Source: Terribacillus aidingensis (GTDB lineage Bacteria; Bacillota; Bacilli; Bacillales; Amphibacillaceae). From it: a stretch of DNA of 64,000 nt. The stretch is taken from NCBI RefSeq assembly GCF_900215625.1, contig NZ_OBEK01000006.1, positions 62,001 through 126,000 on the forward strand. Reading direction: 5' to 3'. A program made the position numbers and the translations under genes. The number at the start of each line of letters is the position of its first letter. Within the stretch, counting starts at the first letter, position 1. The notes beneath the pieces are model-generated. The model made no database searches and was not told the DNA's origin. It saw only the letters and a list, made by a program, of their open reading frames with translations. Positions 16,611 to 24,331 of the stretch are shown piece after piece.

Positions 16611-16649
16611 AAAGAAACCGCCAGCATCTCATGCTGACGGTTTCTCTTT
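16611..16649 (-). terminator. Terminator after the DUF2188 gene
   Basis: AAACCGCCAGCAT pairs with ATGCTGACGGTTT over a 3-nt loop, directly after the stop codon. It is almost the same hairpin as at 14102-14135. Confidence 0.8.
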
Positions 16650-16896
16650 ATGATTCATAATTATGCTGCTCTTCAATCTGTCCATTATCATCATGGATAA
16701 TCGCCATCGTGCCGGCATCTTGTGCCCGTTTCTTCGCTTCTTCTACCACATCAGATTTTGAGCTGGCTGTATACTCGTGATCCTCGCTGCCTTCACGCTT
16801 AATTCCCCAGCCTTCATCAGCATTTGGCACAACATGGTATCTCGCTTCATCTGAATTAGCTCTGTCTTCGAAGTACTGATCACTTTTTTCTGTCAT
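16648..16896 (-). CDS. DUF2188-domain protein
   Basis: This is an 82-aa acidic cytoplasmic protein. The central stretch YHVVPNADEGWGIKREG and the following VVEEAKKRAQ...AIIHDDNGQI match the DUF2188 pattern (a small beta-strand-rich fold that often occurs alone). No biochemical function is established for the family. The AAGGAGG ribosome-binding site is good. The gene stands alone with its own terminator. Confidence 0.82.
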   Translation of the reverse strand: MTEKSDQYFEDRANSDEARYHVVPNADEGWGIKREGSEDHEYTASSKSDVVEEAKKRAQDAGTMAIIHDDNGQIEEQHNYES

Positions 16897-17107
16897 GTGA
16901 AATGCCTCCTTTTGGTTACTTTGGGTTATACAGTTCTTTACCCGCAGAACTTATATAGAAACATTAGAGAAGCTTCTTGCACTCATGCTAGTCATCATTT
17001 CCCTTCTATCCTTTTGTTATTGCAGAGCTTGCGATTATTCTATAACCTTATAGCTAGACTTCCGCCCTTAAATCAGTGAAAAATGAAGAAGGGAATGAAC
17101 ATAGCCG

Positions 17108-17662
17108 TTGAAAAAGCTGACACCCGAACAAAGCAAAGAATTACTGCGTATTCTGAAAGATCGTTTTGAAAAGAACATGCACCGCCATGAAGAAATTGAC
17201 TGGTCAAACGTGCAAGCAAAGCTGGAGGCGGCCCCAGAAAAGCTTTGGTCGCTGCATCAAATGGATACAACAGATGGCGAACCCGATGTTGTCGCTTATA
17301 ATCAGGAGCAGAACGAATACATGTTTTGTGACTGTTCAACCGAGAGCCCTAAAGGACGAAGAAGTGTTTGCTATGACCAAGAAGCATTGGAATCTCGGAA
17401 GAAACACAAACCTGAAAACAGCGCTATCAACATGGCAGCTTCTATGGGCATCGAGTTGTTAACAGAAGCACAATACCGAGCGCTTCAGAAACTAGAAAAC
17501 TTTGATAAAAAGACATCCAGCTGGATTCAGACACCTGCTGACATTAGAAAACTCGGCGGCGCGTTATTCTGTGACTATCGCTTTGGTCATGTGTTTGTCT
17601 ACCATAATGGCGCGGATTCGTATTACGGTGCGAGAGGATTTCGAGGTGCACTGTTTGTCTAA
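17108..17662 (+). CDS. DUF4256-domain protein
   Basis: This 184-aa protein matches the DUF4256 pattern through its whole length: an N-terminal helix ending in IDWSNVQAKLEAAPEKLWSL, then GEPDVVAYNQEQNEYMFCDC, then GRRSVCYDQEALESRKKHKPENSA and a C-terminal YYGARGFRG. The family is widespread but of unknown function. The start is TTG with only a weak ribosome-binding site, and no better start is in frame. The gene is monocistronic and ends at a strong terminator. Confidence 0.85.
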   Translation: MKKLTPEQSKELLRILKDRFEKNMHRHEEIDWSNVQAKLEAAPEKLWSLHQMDTTDGEPDVVAYNQEQNEYMFCDCSTESPKGRRSVCYDQEALESRKKHKPENSAINMAASMGIELLTEAQYRALQKLENFDKKTSSWIQTPADIRKLGGALFCDYRFGHVFVYHNGADSYYGARGFRGALFV

Positions 17663-17669
17663 GATATGT

Positions 17670-17707
17670 AAAAAGGGTTAGGAGGCACTGTTCCTCTAAC
17701 CCTTTTT
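17670..17707. terminator. Bidirectional terminator
   Basis: GGGTTA and GAGG pair with CCTC and TAACCC, flanked by A5 and T5 runs, between convergent genes. Confidence 0.85.
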
Positions 17708-17730
17708 GTTTTCCGTACCTTTTCGCCACT

Positions 17731-18057
17731 CTACCACCAGCCGCCGCTTTTCACCCTAATACTTTCTCTTAATAAGAAAAATGAGTGGTTCACACCTTCT
17801 AGCATCAGGATATTCTTTTCTAACCTTAGCATTAATGCCTTACTCGCCTCTCCATCCGTACAATCCTTTAAGGCATCTCTAAGGTACATATGTTCTTCTG
17901 ATAGCGATTCTATATGATTAGAGTGCTTCAAGTATTCTTTATATTGCTTTGCATCTTCTTCTAAGCTGTCCTTTATACTCCTCTCTAATTCTTTCTTTTG
18001 TCTTTGTCTTTCTAGGTATTCATCAAAATCATCCAACATATCTTGGATTATACTCAC
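17731..18057 (-). CDS. Small helical protein, candidate type VII secretion partner
   Basis: This 108-aa protein is almost entirely predicted amphipathic helix (long E/K/R/L runs such as DDFDEYLERQRQKKELERSI). It has no signal peptide or TM segment and ends in GGWW. It starts with GTG 11 nt after GGAGGGG and lies 24 nt downstream of the lipase gene, so the two form an operon. In the TslA lipase-toxin systems described in Firmicutes, two small helical proteins bind the toxin's helical C-terminal domain for type VII export. Size, helicity and position suggest the same role here. This is inference; only one such gene is present. Confidence 0.6.
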   Translation of the reverse strand: MSIIQDMLDDFDEYLERQRQKKELERSIKDSLEEDAKQYKEYLKHSNHIESLSEEHMYLRDALKDCTDGEASKALMLRLEKNILMLEGVNHSFFLLRESIRVKSGGWW

Positions 18058-18081
18058 TGTTTTACCAGCCCCTCCTCCAAA

Positions 18082-19479
18082 TTAAAACTGCAGCCACCCT
18101 GCCAGCAATTGATCCATTTTCTCAAAATCCTCACTCATCTTGTTCATGTTATGCGCAATCTCACCTGTGTCTGAATGCACATCTTTTAACAAGTGCATTA
18201 GTTCATCATAATATTCCATGTCAAAAAGCATCGGTATTCCATCTACTGTTTCTACAGCAAGATCACGAAATACCTCATCCACATCAGTACTTGTCAGCTT
18301 ATCAAAGCGCCCGACCCCTACCTGGCTTCTAAACTTTGTTCTTGATGCCTCTGCTGTCGTCATACAATCTTCCAAGAATTGCATCATATCTTTTTTAGTC
18401 TTTGCGATACGATCTTCACTTGCTTCTACTTTTCTAGCATAAGCTTTCATCAATCCTGTCTGAATAACAATGGGAAAATTGGAGACGCCGCTATTCTTTA
18501 AAAAGAGCGGCGAATCAGGTATAGCAGCTCGGAGTTTCTCATCATACAGTAAATCCGCTTTATAATACCCGTCCTCATTATAAAGACTTGCATCAATGTA
18601 GTTCTTAATCCCGTGAGACCCTAGCAGGTCGGCCAGTTGATCACCCGTACTATCCTTCCCCTCGGGATCTTCCATATAATAAAGCGATCCAATTGTCCTC
18701 TCATGAAACATGGACACCGCATCACTCGGGTATGCATATGTAATAATATTATCTTTGAATTCTCCATTTTTTACATCCCGCTGCTGTTCTTCATTCAACA
18801 GCCCATAAGCATCTGCCGCTGCGAATGTCACCGCATTGGAATCATACGTAACCGCACAATATTGAGCAAGTCCCCCGCCAAGAGAATGTCCAGTAAAAGT
18901 GATGTTTTTCGCCCCGTACTTGTCGACATATTTTTTCACAGCAGCTTTTGCTTCTGTGAATTGGTTCTTATTCGTAAATACAATCTTACCGTCATCATTC
19001 AGCTTTGCATTCCCCGTCTGAAGCGCCGCATCCTGAGAAGGTGTTGCCAAATAGTCTGTCTCGCCATACTCACTCTTACTATAATTGGAATTACCACCGA
19101 CCACACCAAATGCATCCTCATAAACATCCTTAAGGAAACCAGAATAATCAGCTTCTCTATCCTTATATATGAGTGTATCGCCTTTTTCCGTTACTCTGTC
19201 TCCGAGTTCTGCTTCAATTGTATTTCGCGCAGACTCACTCAATCCTTTTAGTTCCGTTTCATTTGTGGTAAATTTAGGGGGTTCCGTACCGCGGAAACTG
19301 ATGACCATTTCTTTGGTTTTGGGGTTTTCGAGTACGTAACCGTATAGACCAGTTTCTACGTCTTCAATAATATCCAAAGTATCCCATTTAAGACCTTTAA
19401 TTCGAATGTTTGTTTGATCATCATCATAAGAAACATCAGAAATAGTACTTGCTTCAAAATCAGTAATTCCTCTACTCAT
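18082..19479 (-). CDS. Lipase (alpha/beta hydrolase) with C-terminal helical domain, TslA-type toxin candidate
   Basis: In this 465-aa protein, residues about 1-290 look like a class 3 lipase: ISFRGTEPP for the oxyanion region, the nucleophile elbow ITFTGHSLGGGLAQ near residue 200, and an HGIKNYID segment that may supply the catalytic His. Residues about 330-465 are helical and charged (YARKVEASEDRIAKTKKDMMQFLEDC, then EIAHNMNKMSEDFEKMDQLLAGWLQF), resembling an LXG/WXG-like module placed at the C-terminus. There is no Sec signal peptide. This reverse domain order is the one reported for TslA, a type VII-secreted phospholipase neutralised by a lipoprotein. The adjacent helical gene and lipoprotein array fit. 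The toxin role is inferred. Confidence 0.72.
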   Translation of the reverse strand: MSRGITDFEASTISDVSYDDDQTNIRIKGLKWDTLDIIEDVETGLYGYVLENPKTKEMVISFRGTEPPKFTTNETELKGLSESARNTIEAELGDRVTEKGDTLIYKDREADYSGFLKDVYEDAFGVVGGNSNYSKSEYGETDYLATPSQDAALQTGNAKLNDDGKIVFTNKNQFTEAKAAVKKYVDKYGAKNITFTGHSLGGGLAQYCAVTYDSNAVTFAAADAYGLLNEEQQRDVKNGEFKDNIITYAYPSDAVSMFHERTIGSLYYMEDPEGKDSTGDQLADLLGSHGIKNYIDASLYNEDGYYKADLLYDEKLRAAIPDSPLFLKNSGVSNFPIVIQTGLMKAYARKVEASEDRIAKTKKDMMQFLEDCMTTAEASRTKFRSQVGVGRFDKLTSTDVDEVFRDLAVETVDGIPMLFDMEYYDELMHLLKDVHSDTGEIAHNMNKMSEDFEKMDQLLAGWLQF

Positions 19480-19524
19480 TCTAATGTAATCCTTTCTTTG
19501 TTATAATGAAAAAGAGGTGTTTAT

Positions 19525-19860
19525 GTGAAAATTTACAAGATAGGTTATATTTTAACTATTATTTCCATTGTACTACTAGGGGGTTGTGGTGTGAAGGATA
19601 ATTATGATGAAGATACTATTGCAAAAGCTCAAGATGTCACTAAAAGATATATCGAAAATAATTACGACAACATAGAATCAATTAAAGTGGACGAACCAAG
19701 AGAGTCTCCAATGGGTAGTATTAAGGTAGACGGTATTGTCAATGGTAATGCTGAATTTACTGTTAGTTTAAGTGAAGACTTCTCTGTGAATTCAATTGGT
19801 GAGAAGGAAGGATTCCCAAATAGAAAAAACGAGTGCCAAGACACAGATTGTGCATACTGA
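19525..19860 (+). CDS. Small lipoprotein, candidate lipase immunity protein (copy 1)
   Basis: This is a 111-aa lipoprotein. A signal peptide ends in the lipobox LLGGC, and the mature part has KRYIENNYDNIESIKV followed by PMGSIKVDGIVNG and a Cys-containing tail ECQDTDCAY. Its size and pattern resemble the DUF1433/DUF4467-type cystatin-like lipoproteins of Firmicutes. It diverges from the lipase gene with only 45 bp between starts. Starts at GTG after AAGAGG; an extended -10 (TGTTATAAT) lies at 19499-19507. Membrane-bound lipoproteins are the known immunity factors for TslA-type lipases. Immunity is inferred from context. Confidence 0.75.
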   Translation: MKIYKIGYILTIISIVLLGGCGVKDNYDEDTIAKAQDVTKRYIENNYDNIESIKVDEPRESPMGSIKVDGIVNGNAEFTVSLSEDFSVNSIGEKEGFPNRKNECQDTDCAY

Positions 19861-19876
19861 TACATATTTATAATAC

Positions 19877-19924
19877 TACTACTAAAGGCATCTCCAGCTT
19901 TGACAGGAGATGCCTTTAGTAGTA
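19877..19924. terminator. Long hairpin after lipoprotein copy 1
   Basis: A perfect 19-bp stem (arms at 19877-19895 and 19906-19924) follows the lipoprotein stop codon. No long T-run follows on either side, so termination is likely but not certain. A diverged copy is at 20715-20764. Confidence 0.6.
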
Positions 19925-20050
19925 CTTCAAAGGTCTCATACAAATACCATTTTTTCTTTCCTCAATGGCTTACAGATAATCATCTAATGAAGACCTTTCA
20001 CTTGTAGCGCTCCAAGTATGCTTTGTATTTCTTAACAATGAGGTGTTTCA

Positions 20051-20395
20051 ATGAAGAAGATTCACTCAAATATAATTCTATTAATCATTTCCATTTTATT
20101 GATAGGAGGATGTAAAGTGGACTCAGACAATAAGAATTATAATAAAACAATAGCAGATGCCAAATCAAATGTGCAAAGCTATTTAGAAAAAAATTATGAA
20201 AATATTGAGAAGATAGAGTTGAGCGACCCATACCAAGCTCCAATGGGTAGTATGACAATAGATGGAACTGTTAATAATGATAAATCATTTTCTGTAAGCT
20301 TGAATAAAGATCTAACTATAGCTAGCCTCGCCATCCAGAGTGATGATTTTCCAGAAGAGAAAGATGGATGTAAAGAGAAAACATGTGATTACTAA
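20051..20395 (+). CDS. Small lipoprotein, candidate immunity paralogue (copy 2)
   Basis: This is a 114-aa lipoprotein with signal peptide and lipobox LIGGC. The mature part aligns with copy 1 along its length (SYLEKNYENIEKIELSDPYQAPMGSMTIDGTVN and a CKEKTCDY tail), but the sequence is diverged. It has an AATGAGGTG ribosome-binding site. Arrays of related immunity lipoproteins beside one toxin gene are common in contact-dependent antagonism and may protect against toxin variants from other strains. The function is inferred. Confidence 0.72.
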   Translation: MKKIHSNIILLIISILLIGGCKVDSDNKNYNKTIADAKSNVQSYLEKNYENIEKIELSDPYQAPMGSMTIDGTVNNDKSFSVSLNKDLTIASLAIQSDDFPEEKDGCKEKTCDY

Positions 20396-20463
20396 GACGA
20401 AATATAAAGACCGTATACTTCCTTTATTGCCTATACCTCCAACAATAAGCTGTCGGAGGTCAC

Positions 20464-20701
20464 AAAAGCTCAAGATGTCACTAAAAGATATATCGAAAAT
20501 AATTACGACAACATAGAATCAATTAAAGTGGACGAACCAAGAGAGTCTCCAATGGGTAGTATTAAGGTAGACGGTATTGTCAATGGTAATGCTGAATTTA
20601 CTGTTAGTTTAAGTGAAGACTTCTCTGTGAATTCAATTGGTGAGAAGGAAGGATTCCCAAATAGAAAGAACGAGTGCCAAGACACAGATTGTGCATACTG
20701 A
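20464..20701 (+). pseudogene. Truncated duplicate of lipoprotein copy 1 (copy 3)
   Basis: From AAAGCTCAAGATGTCAC onward this segment repeats 19624-19860 almost base for base through the stop codon and into the following hairpin. It lacks the start codon, signal peptide and lipobox: the sequence just upstream is unrelated. It cannot produce a lipoprotein. The high identity points to a recent duplication or recombination; the intact reservoir could recombine with copies 1 or 2. Confidence 0.88.
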
Positions 20702-20714
20702 TACATATTATAAA

Positions 20715-20764
20715 TACTATTAATAAAGGCATCTCCTGCTTTGACAGGGGATGCCTTTATTAGT
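20715..20764. terminator. Hairpin after truncated lipoprotein copy 3
   Basis: This is a diverged copy of the hairpin at 19877-19924, with compensating changes in the stem (loop CTTTGA; arms with AAAGGCATC / GATGCCTTT). Retained pairing despite base changes suggests the structure matters. Confidence 0.55.
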
Positions 20765-20927
20765 ACTTCAAAGGTCTCCTACAAATAAAAATTTAACAGG
20801 AACTGCAGGTTAAAGAATTGTTAGCTGCCACTTTCCCATTTCTCTTTTCATATATTGTCCTGCTCCAATAATATCCAATTATGTTAGAATTAAAGAAGAA
20901 CAGTTAGAGAAAAAGGAATGGAACTTG

Positions 20928-21059
20928 ATGAATTTATTGCTAGAGATTATAGGAGCATTTGTATTTGATTCGATGGAGAAGCATAATTCTATAACTATCG
21001 TAACGTCCTATTATAAACATTCCTTGCAAACGTTAAAGTCGTGGGAAAGAAAGTCTTGA
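20928..21059 (+). CDS. Small ORF of unknown function
   Basis: A 43-codon frame starts MNLLLEIIGAFVFDSMEKHN and ends LKSWERKS. An AAAGGA lies 10 nt before the ATG, and an extended -10 (TGTTAGAAT) lies about 35 nt upstream. The N-terminal third is hydrophobic. I do not recognise it. It is flanked by the lipoprotein array and the ald terminator; the support is only the start context. Confidence 0.35.
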   Translation: MNLLLEIIGAFVFDSMEKHNSITIVTSYYKHSLQTLKSWERKS

Positions 21060-21070
21060 AATATAAACAG

Positions 21071-21103
21071 AAAAAAAATCCTGTCAGCGTAAAAGCTGCA
21101 GGA
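21071..21103 (-). terminator. Terminator of ald
   Basis: On the minus strand ATCCTG/CAGGAT with an inner AGC/GCT arm runs into eight T residues, just after the ald stop codon. Confidence 0.88.
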
Positions 21104-21114
21104 TCTCACACCTA

Positions 21115-22242
21115 TTACACGAGTTCTTTTTCAAAAGCTTTCTCCGGAGAAACAAACGCATAATTAAGATCGTCTGCCACAGCTTTGTATGTGATTTCCC
21201 CATTCGCAACGTTTAAACCGTGTTTCAGAGACTCGTTTTCAAAGATTGCTTTAATCACGCCTGCGTTGGCAATTTGCAGCGCATAAGGAACCGTGACATT
21301 CGTGAGCGCAATTGTGGAGGTTCTTGGAACTGCTCCAGGCATATTTGCTACAGCATAATGTACGATATCATGTCTCATATATACAGGGTTATCATGCGTC
21401 GTAATATGATCGATTGTCTCAATAATGCCGCCTTGATCAATTGCCACATCCACAATAACGGACCCTGGCTGCATCGACTTTACCATTTGTTCGCTGACTA
21501 ATCTTGGTGCTTTTGCGCCTGGAATTAATACGGCGCCGATGAGAAGGTCAGCTTCTGCAACAGCTTGACTTATTGTTAACGGATTGGACATTAGCGTGTT
21601 TATCTGATTTCCAAAGATGTCATCAAGCTGACGCAGGCGATTTGCACTCAGATCAATAATCGTTACATCTGCTCCAAGACCAATTGCAATTTTTGCTGCG
21701 TTTGTCCCTACTACTCCTCCGCCAATAATGGTTACTTTGCCGCGTTTGACCCCAGGTACTCCGGATAACAAAATGCCTTTTCCTTTATGCGGTTTTTGCA
21801 GAAATTGCGAGCCGATTTGAGCAGCCATACGTCCTGCCACTTCACTCATTGGCGTCAGCAGCGGCAATGTGCCTTTATCAACGACCGTTTCGTAAGCAAT
21901 TGCCGTTACCTCTGCTTCTCGCAGTGCCTGTGCCAATGCCGGTTCAGCAGCTAGGTGCAAGTAAGTAAATAAGATTAATCCTTTATGGAAGTACGCATAT
22001 TCACTTGGAACAGGTTCCTTTACTTTCATGATCATGTCTGCACTTTTCCATACTTCTTCCGCGCTATCAATGATCTTAGCTCCAGCTGTTAGAAACGCTT
22101 CATTGGTAAAGCCGCTGCCACTGCCCGCCTCTTTTTCGACAAGCACCTCATGACCAGCATTAATGAAAGACACGACTCCTGCTGGCGTAATGGCTACGCG
22201 ATTTTCATTGTTCTTCACTTCTCTTGGAATGCCAATTCTCAT
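21115..22242 (-). CDS. ald: Alanine dehydrogenase
   Basis: Ald catalyses the reversible NAD-linked oxidation of L-alanine to pyruvate and ammonia. The 375-aa protein starts [17 protein letters not shown], carries the catalytic Lys in MIMKVKEP and His in TYLHLA, and has the NAD-binding loop [11 protein letters not shown]. The frame is open further upstream to 22302, but the ATG at 22242 has GGAGGGA at proper spacing and the predicted transcript starts near 22298, so the shorter form is right. It has its own promoter with the shared catabolic box (22333-22347), linking it to the beta-alanine and imino-acid genes to the right. Confidence 0.96.
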   Translation of the reverse strand: MRIGIPREVKNNENRVAITPAGVVSFINAGHEVLVEKEAGSGSGFTNEAFLTAGAKIIDSAEEVWKSADMIMKVKEPVPSEYAYFHKGLILFTYLHLAAEPALAQALREAEVTAIAYETVVDKGTLPLLTPMSEVAGRMAAQIGSQFLQKPHKGKGILLSGVPGVKRGKVTIIGGGVVGTNAAKIAIGLGADVTIIDLSANRLRQLDDIFGNQINTLMSNPLTISQAVAEADLLIGAVLIPGAKAPRLVSEQMVKSMQPGSVIVDVAIDQGGIIETIDHITTHDNPVYMRHDIVHYAVANMPGAVPRTSTIALTNVTVPYALQIANAGVIKAIFENESLKHGLNVANGEITYKAVADDLNYAFVSPEKAFEKELV

Positions 22243-22304
22243 CCAAAATCCCTCCGCGTCTAAATAGTTTTCAGTTGCTGCGAGCAGCTTCTGTTCGTAC
22301 ATTT

Positions 22305-22347
22305 ACTATAAGCCTGCGGGTAACAGACCTCATTAGACACAATGTAA
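22305..22347 (-). promoter_or_regulatory. ald promoter with shared 15-bp activator box (site a)
   Basis: On the minus strand the box TTACATTGTGTCTAA (22333-22347) lies exactly 22 bp upstream of the -10 TATAGT (22305-22310). There is no good -35 hexamer, as expected for an activated promoter. The same box and spacing recur at 28903-28945, 30704-30746 and 33774-33816. Confidence 0.75.
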
Positions 22348-22378
22348 GAACTCCGCTTGTTCCGATAAGACACTCCTA

Positions 22379-23590
22379 TTAGACGGATATCTTCTTATCT
22401 GTCAGCTGCTGGAACTCTGTATATAACGCATGACGCGCTTCTTCTATCCCTTGATTAAATTGAATGAGTGCATGTTTTCTTGTGTGCACTGTTTGGTCGA
22501 CAGCTTCCTTTATTTTTTCCTTACCTGCTGCAGACAGCACACCTAATTCATCTGCAATGGACAGACCTGCTACGCGGCCTTGCGCTCCTGCTACCTTCGC
22601 ACTTTCCACCCCTGTAATATTCCCGGCTACATACAAGCCTTTTAGCGTTGTTTGCATACGTTCATTATGCAGCGGCACATGCCCTCCTAATTGAGGTACA
22701 TAGTGGAATCGACAGCCAGCAACGGCGGCAAGCTCTGCCATTGGCGTAAGACCGCCTGCGATGCATACAAAGTCAGCATCCACAATTTCTTCTGTGCCAG
22801 GAATGACAGATCCAGTTGCAGAGATAGCGGCAATTCGCACACCACGCACCTGCTCTTCTCCGATGATTTCCAAAGCTGTTTTACGCAGCTGGATAGGAAT
22901 GCCCCATATTTTGAATCCATTTCGAGGATAAAACCGAGCTGCCAGCTTCGGGCTGACAAATTTGCCGCCAATTTTCATGAGTGAAGATGGAGCCAAATGG
23001 GAAAGTCTTAGCAAGGATTCCATCATCTTTTCCGGATTGGAAGCATCAGCTGAGATAAGATTATGCGCTGGCAGAACAATACGGTCCACGGTAACACCGC
23101 ATAATTGCATTTCGCGGGCGATCGCAACAGATAAGACATTCACGCCTATTACGACTCCTTTATGCCCTGGCTTTACACGATGAACATTCCCCATTACTTG
23201 CGCTGCTCCAATGGACATAACTCCCGGAAGCGTCCAGCCTGGAATTGGTATTGGTGTCTCCGAAGCACCCGTTGCCAGCAATAAACAGCGCGATTCCCTC
23301 ACACCATCGGTTGTATAAATAGACCATCCCGCAGGCGTTTCAGCTAAGTCGTACACCGACACCCCTGTTGAAATCTCGACGCCAAGCTGAATGGCACGGT
23401 GATACATCCGCTCTGCTTCTTCCACCCCATTCACCCATGATCCATCCGGTTCTTCGTGTAATTGCCCTAATAATCGTCCGCCAGGCTTTACAAATTCATC
23501 GATTATACTGACATGCAATCCATTTTCAGCGGCAGCAATAGCTGCTCGCAATCCTGCCGGGCCTGCGCCCACAATGAGTAGATCTATCAT
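22379..23590 (-). CDS. HcnB-like FAD/NAD(P)-binding dehydrogenase subunit
   Basis: This is a 403-aa flavoprotein. It has an N-terminal FAD-binding GAGPAGLRAAIAA motif, a second dinucleotide-binding site around KGVVIGVNVLSVAIA, and a C-terminal YVAGNITGVESAKVAGAQGRVAG typical of HcnB/OoxA/SoxA-alpha subunits. Such proteins act in complexes with a small [2Fe-2S] protein and a DAO-type subunit in cyanide-forming, opine or D-hydroxyproline dehydrogenases. The start ATG overlaps the upstream ferredoxin gene by 4 nt. It is the last gene of the operon beginning at 28859. Confidence 0.87.
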   Translation of the reverse strand: MIDLLIVGAGPAGLRAAIAAAENGLHVSIIDEFVKPGGRLLGQLHEEPDGSWVNGVEEAERMYHRAIQLGVEISTGVSVYDLAETPAGWSIYTTDGVRESRCLLLATGASETPIPIPGWTLPGVMSIGAAQVMGNVHRVKPGHKGVVIGVNVLSVAIAREMQLCGVTVDRIVLPAHNLISADASNPEKMMESLLRLSHLAPSSLMKIGGKFVSPKLAARFYPRNGFKIWGIPIQLRKTALEIIGEEQVRGVRIAAISATGSVIPGTEEIVDADFVCIAGGLTPMAELAAVAGCRFHYVPQLGGHVPLHNERMQTTLKGLYVAGNITGVESAKVAGAQGRVAGLSIADELGVLSAAGKEKIKEAVDQTVHTRKHALIQFNQGIEEARHALYTEFQQLTDKKISV

Positions 23591-23907
23591 ATCGAGGCTC
23601 CTTTTGGCAGCGTTAAGGATGTTACATACATACCGTCTGCCACTGTTGTGAGACAGGCTCTTACTGTTTCGCTGCCATTCAGCTGGACGCGGCATTCAAA
23701 GCAGTGTCCAATATTGCAGTATATACCGCGCGGACTAGCTGTTTCCTCATGTTTCCTTAGCGTTCGGACTCCAGAAGCGAGCAGCGCGGAAGCTACCGTA
23801 TCGCCTGTGTAGGCTGTATAAGGTTTTCCATCAAAATAAATTGTCACTGCCTCTTTTTTCTCGCTATTGCCTAGGATTGGGTGTTCCTGCACGCGCATTG
23901 ATTTCAC
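23587..23907 (-). CDS. (2Fe-2S)-binding protein, HcnA-like subunit
   Basis: This 106-aa small ferredoxin-type subunit has AYTGDTVASALLASGVR, then CNIGHCFEC and a fourth Cys in VRACLT, giving the C-x4-C-x2-C...C ligand set of the Fer2_4/HcnA family. It overlaps its neighbours on both sides by 4 nt, showing tight translational coupling with the BFD-like gene and the HcnB-like gene. It would pass electrons between flavin subunits. Confidence 0.88.
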   Translation of the reverse strand: MKSMRVQEHPILGNSEKKEAVTIYFDGKPYTAYTGDTVASALLASGVRTLRKHEETASPRGIYCNIGHCFECRVQLNGSETVRACLTTVADGMYVTSLTLPKGASI

Positions 23908-24176
23908 TTTTCCTCCCCTCCCAGCACACCAAATGAAACAGGTCTGACGGGCGGCCGATAGCTCAGCGCTATCTCATTTGAGATTGGCGGACCGCCTAGT
24001 TGTTCCACCAGTTTATCGACCATCCCCCGGCAGGTACGGCCGCCGCATGACCCCATTCCCGCACGCGTTCGGAGTTTTACCTCACGGGACGAACATTGGA
24101 AACGCTCAACTGTTTCTTGAATCTCTCGCATTGTAATGTCTTCACAGCGGCAAATGACAGTTTCTTTATTGGTCAT
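23904..24176 (-). CDS. BFD-like [2Fe-2S]-binding protein
   Basis: This 90-aa protein has the BFD Cys pattern: VICRCED near the N-terminus and MGSCGGRTCRG later, four Cys for one [2Fe-2S] cluster. In many HcnB homologues this module is fused at the C-terminus; here it is a separate gene, as in three-subunit D-hydroxyproline dehydrogenases. The ATG at 24176 has TGGAGG at good spacing; an upstream ATG at 24194 has none. Confidence 0.85.
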   Translation of the reverse strand: MTNKETVICRCEDITMREIQETVERFQCSSREVKLRTRAGMGSCGGRTCRGMVDKLVEQLGGPPISNEIALSYRPPVRPVSFGVLGGEEK

Positions 24177-24331
24177 TTTTTCATCCTCCATCATCTTTAG
24201 ATAAACAAAGAGACACCAACATTCACCCCTTCTAAAGCCGATGAACTCCCCACCCGCTTATCAAGAGAACGTTACATGTCTCATGGATAATGACTTAATT
24301 AGAACACTTGCTAGACTTGGTGCTGATCGGA

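Noticed and set aside
14102-16649. The two near-identical hairpins at 14102-14135 and 16611-16649 as a dispersed mobile repeat
   Set aside because: Both lie directly behind stop codons with T-rich flanks and are simply similar intrinsic terminators; no third copy or surrounding repeat was found.
22243-22302. Longer alanine dehydrogenase start
   Set aside because: The predicted transcript starts near 22298, inside the extension, and the conserved MRIGIPRE start has its own Shine-Dalgarno.
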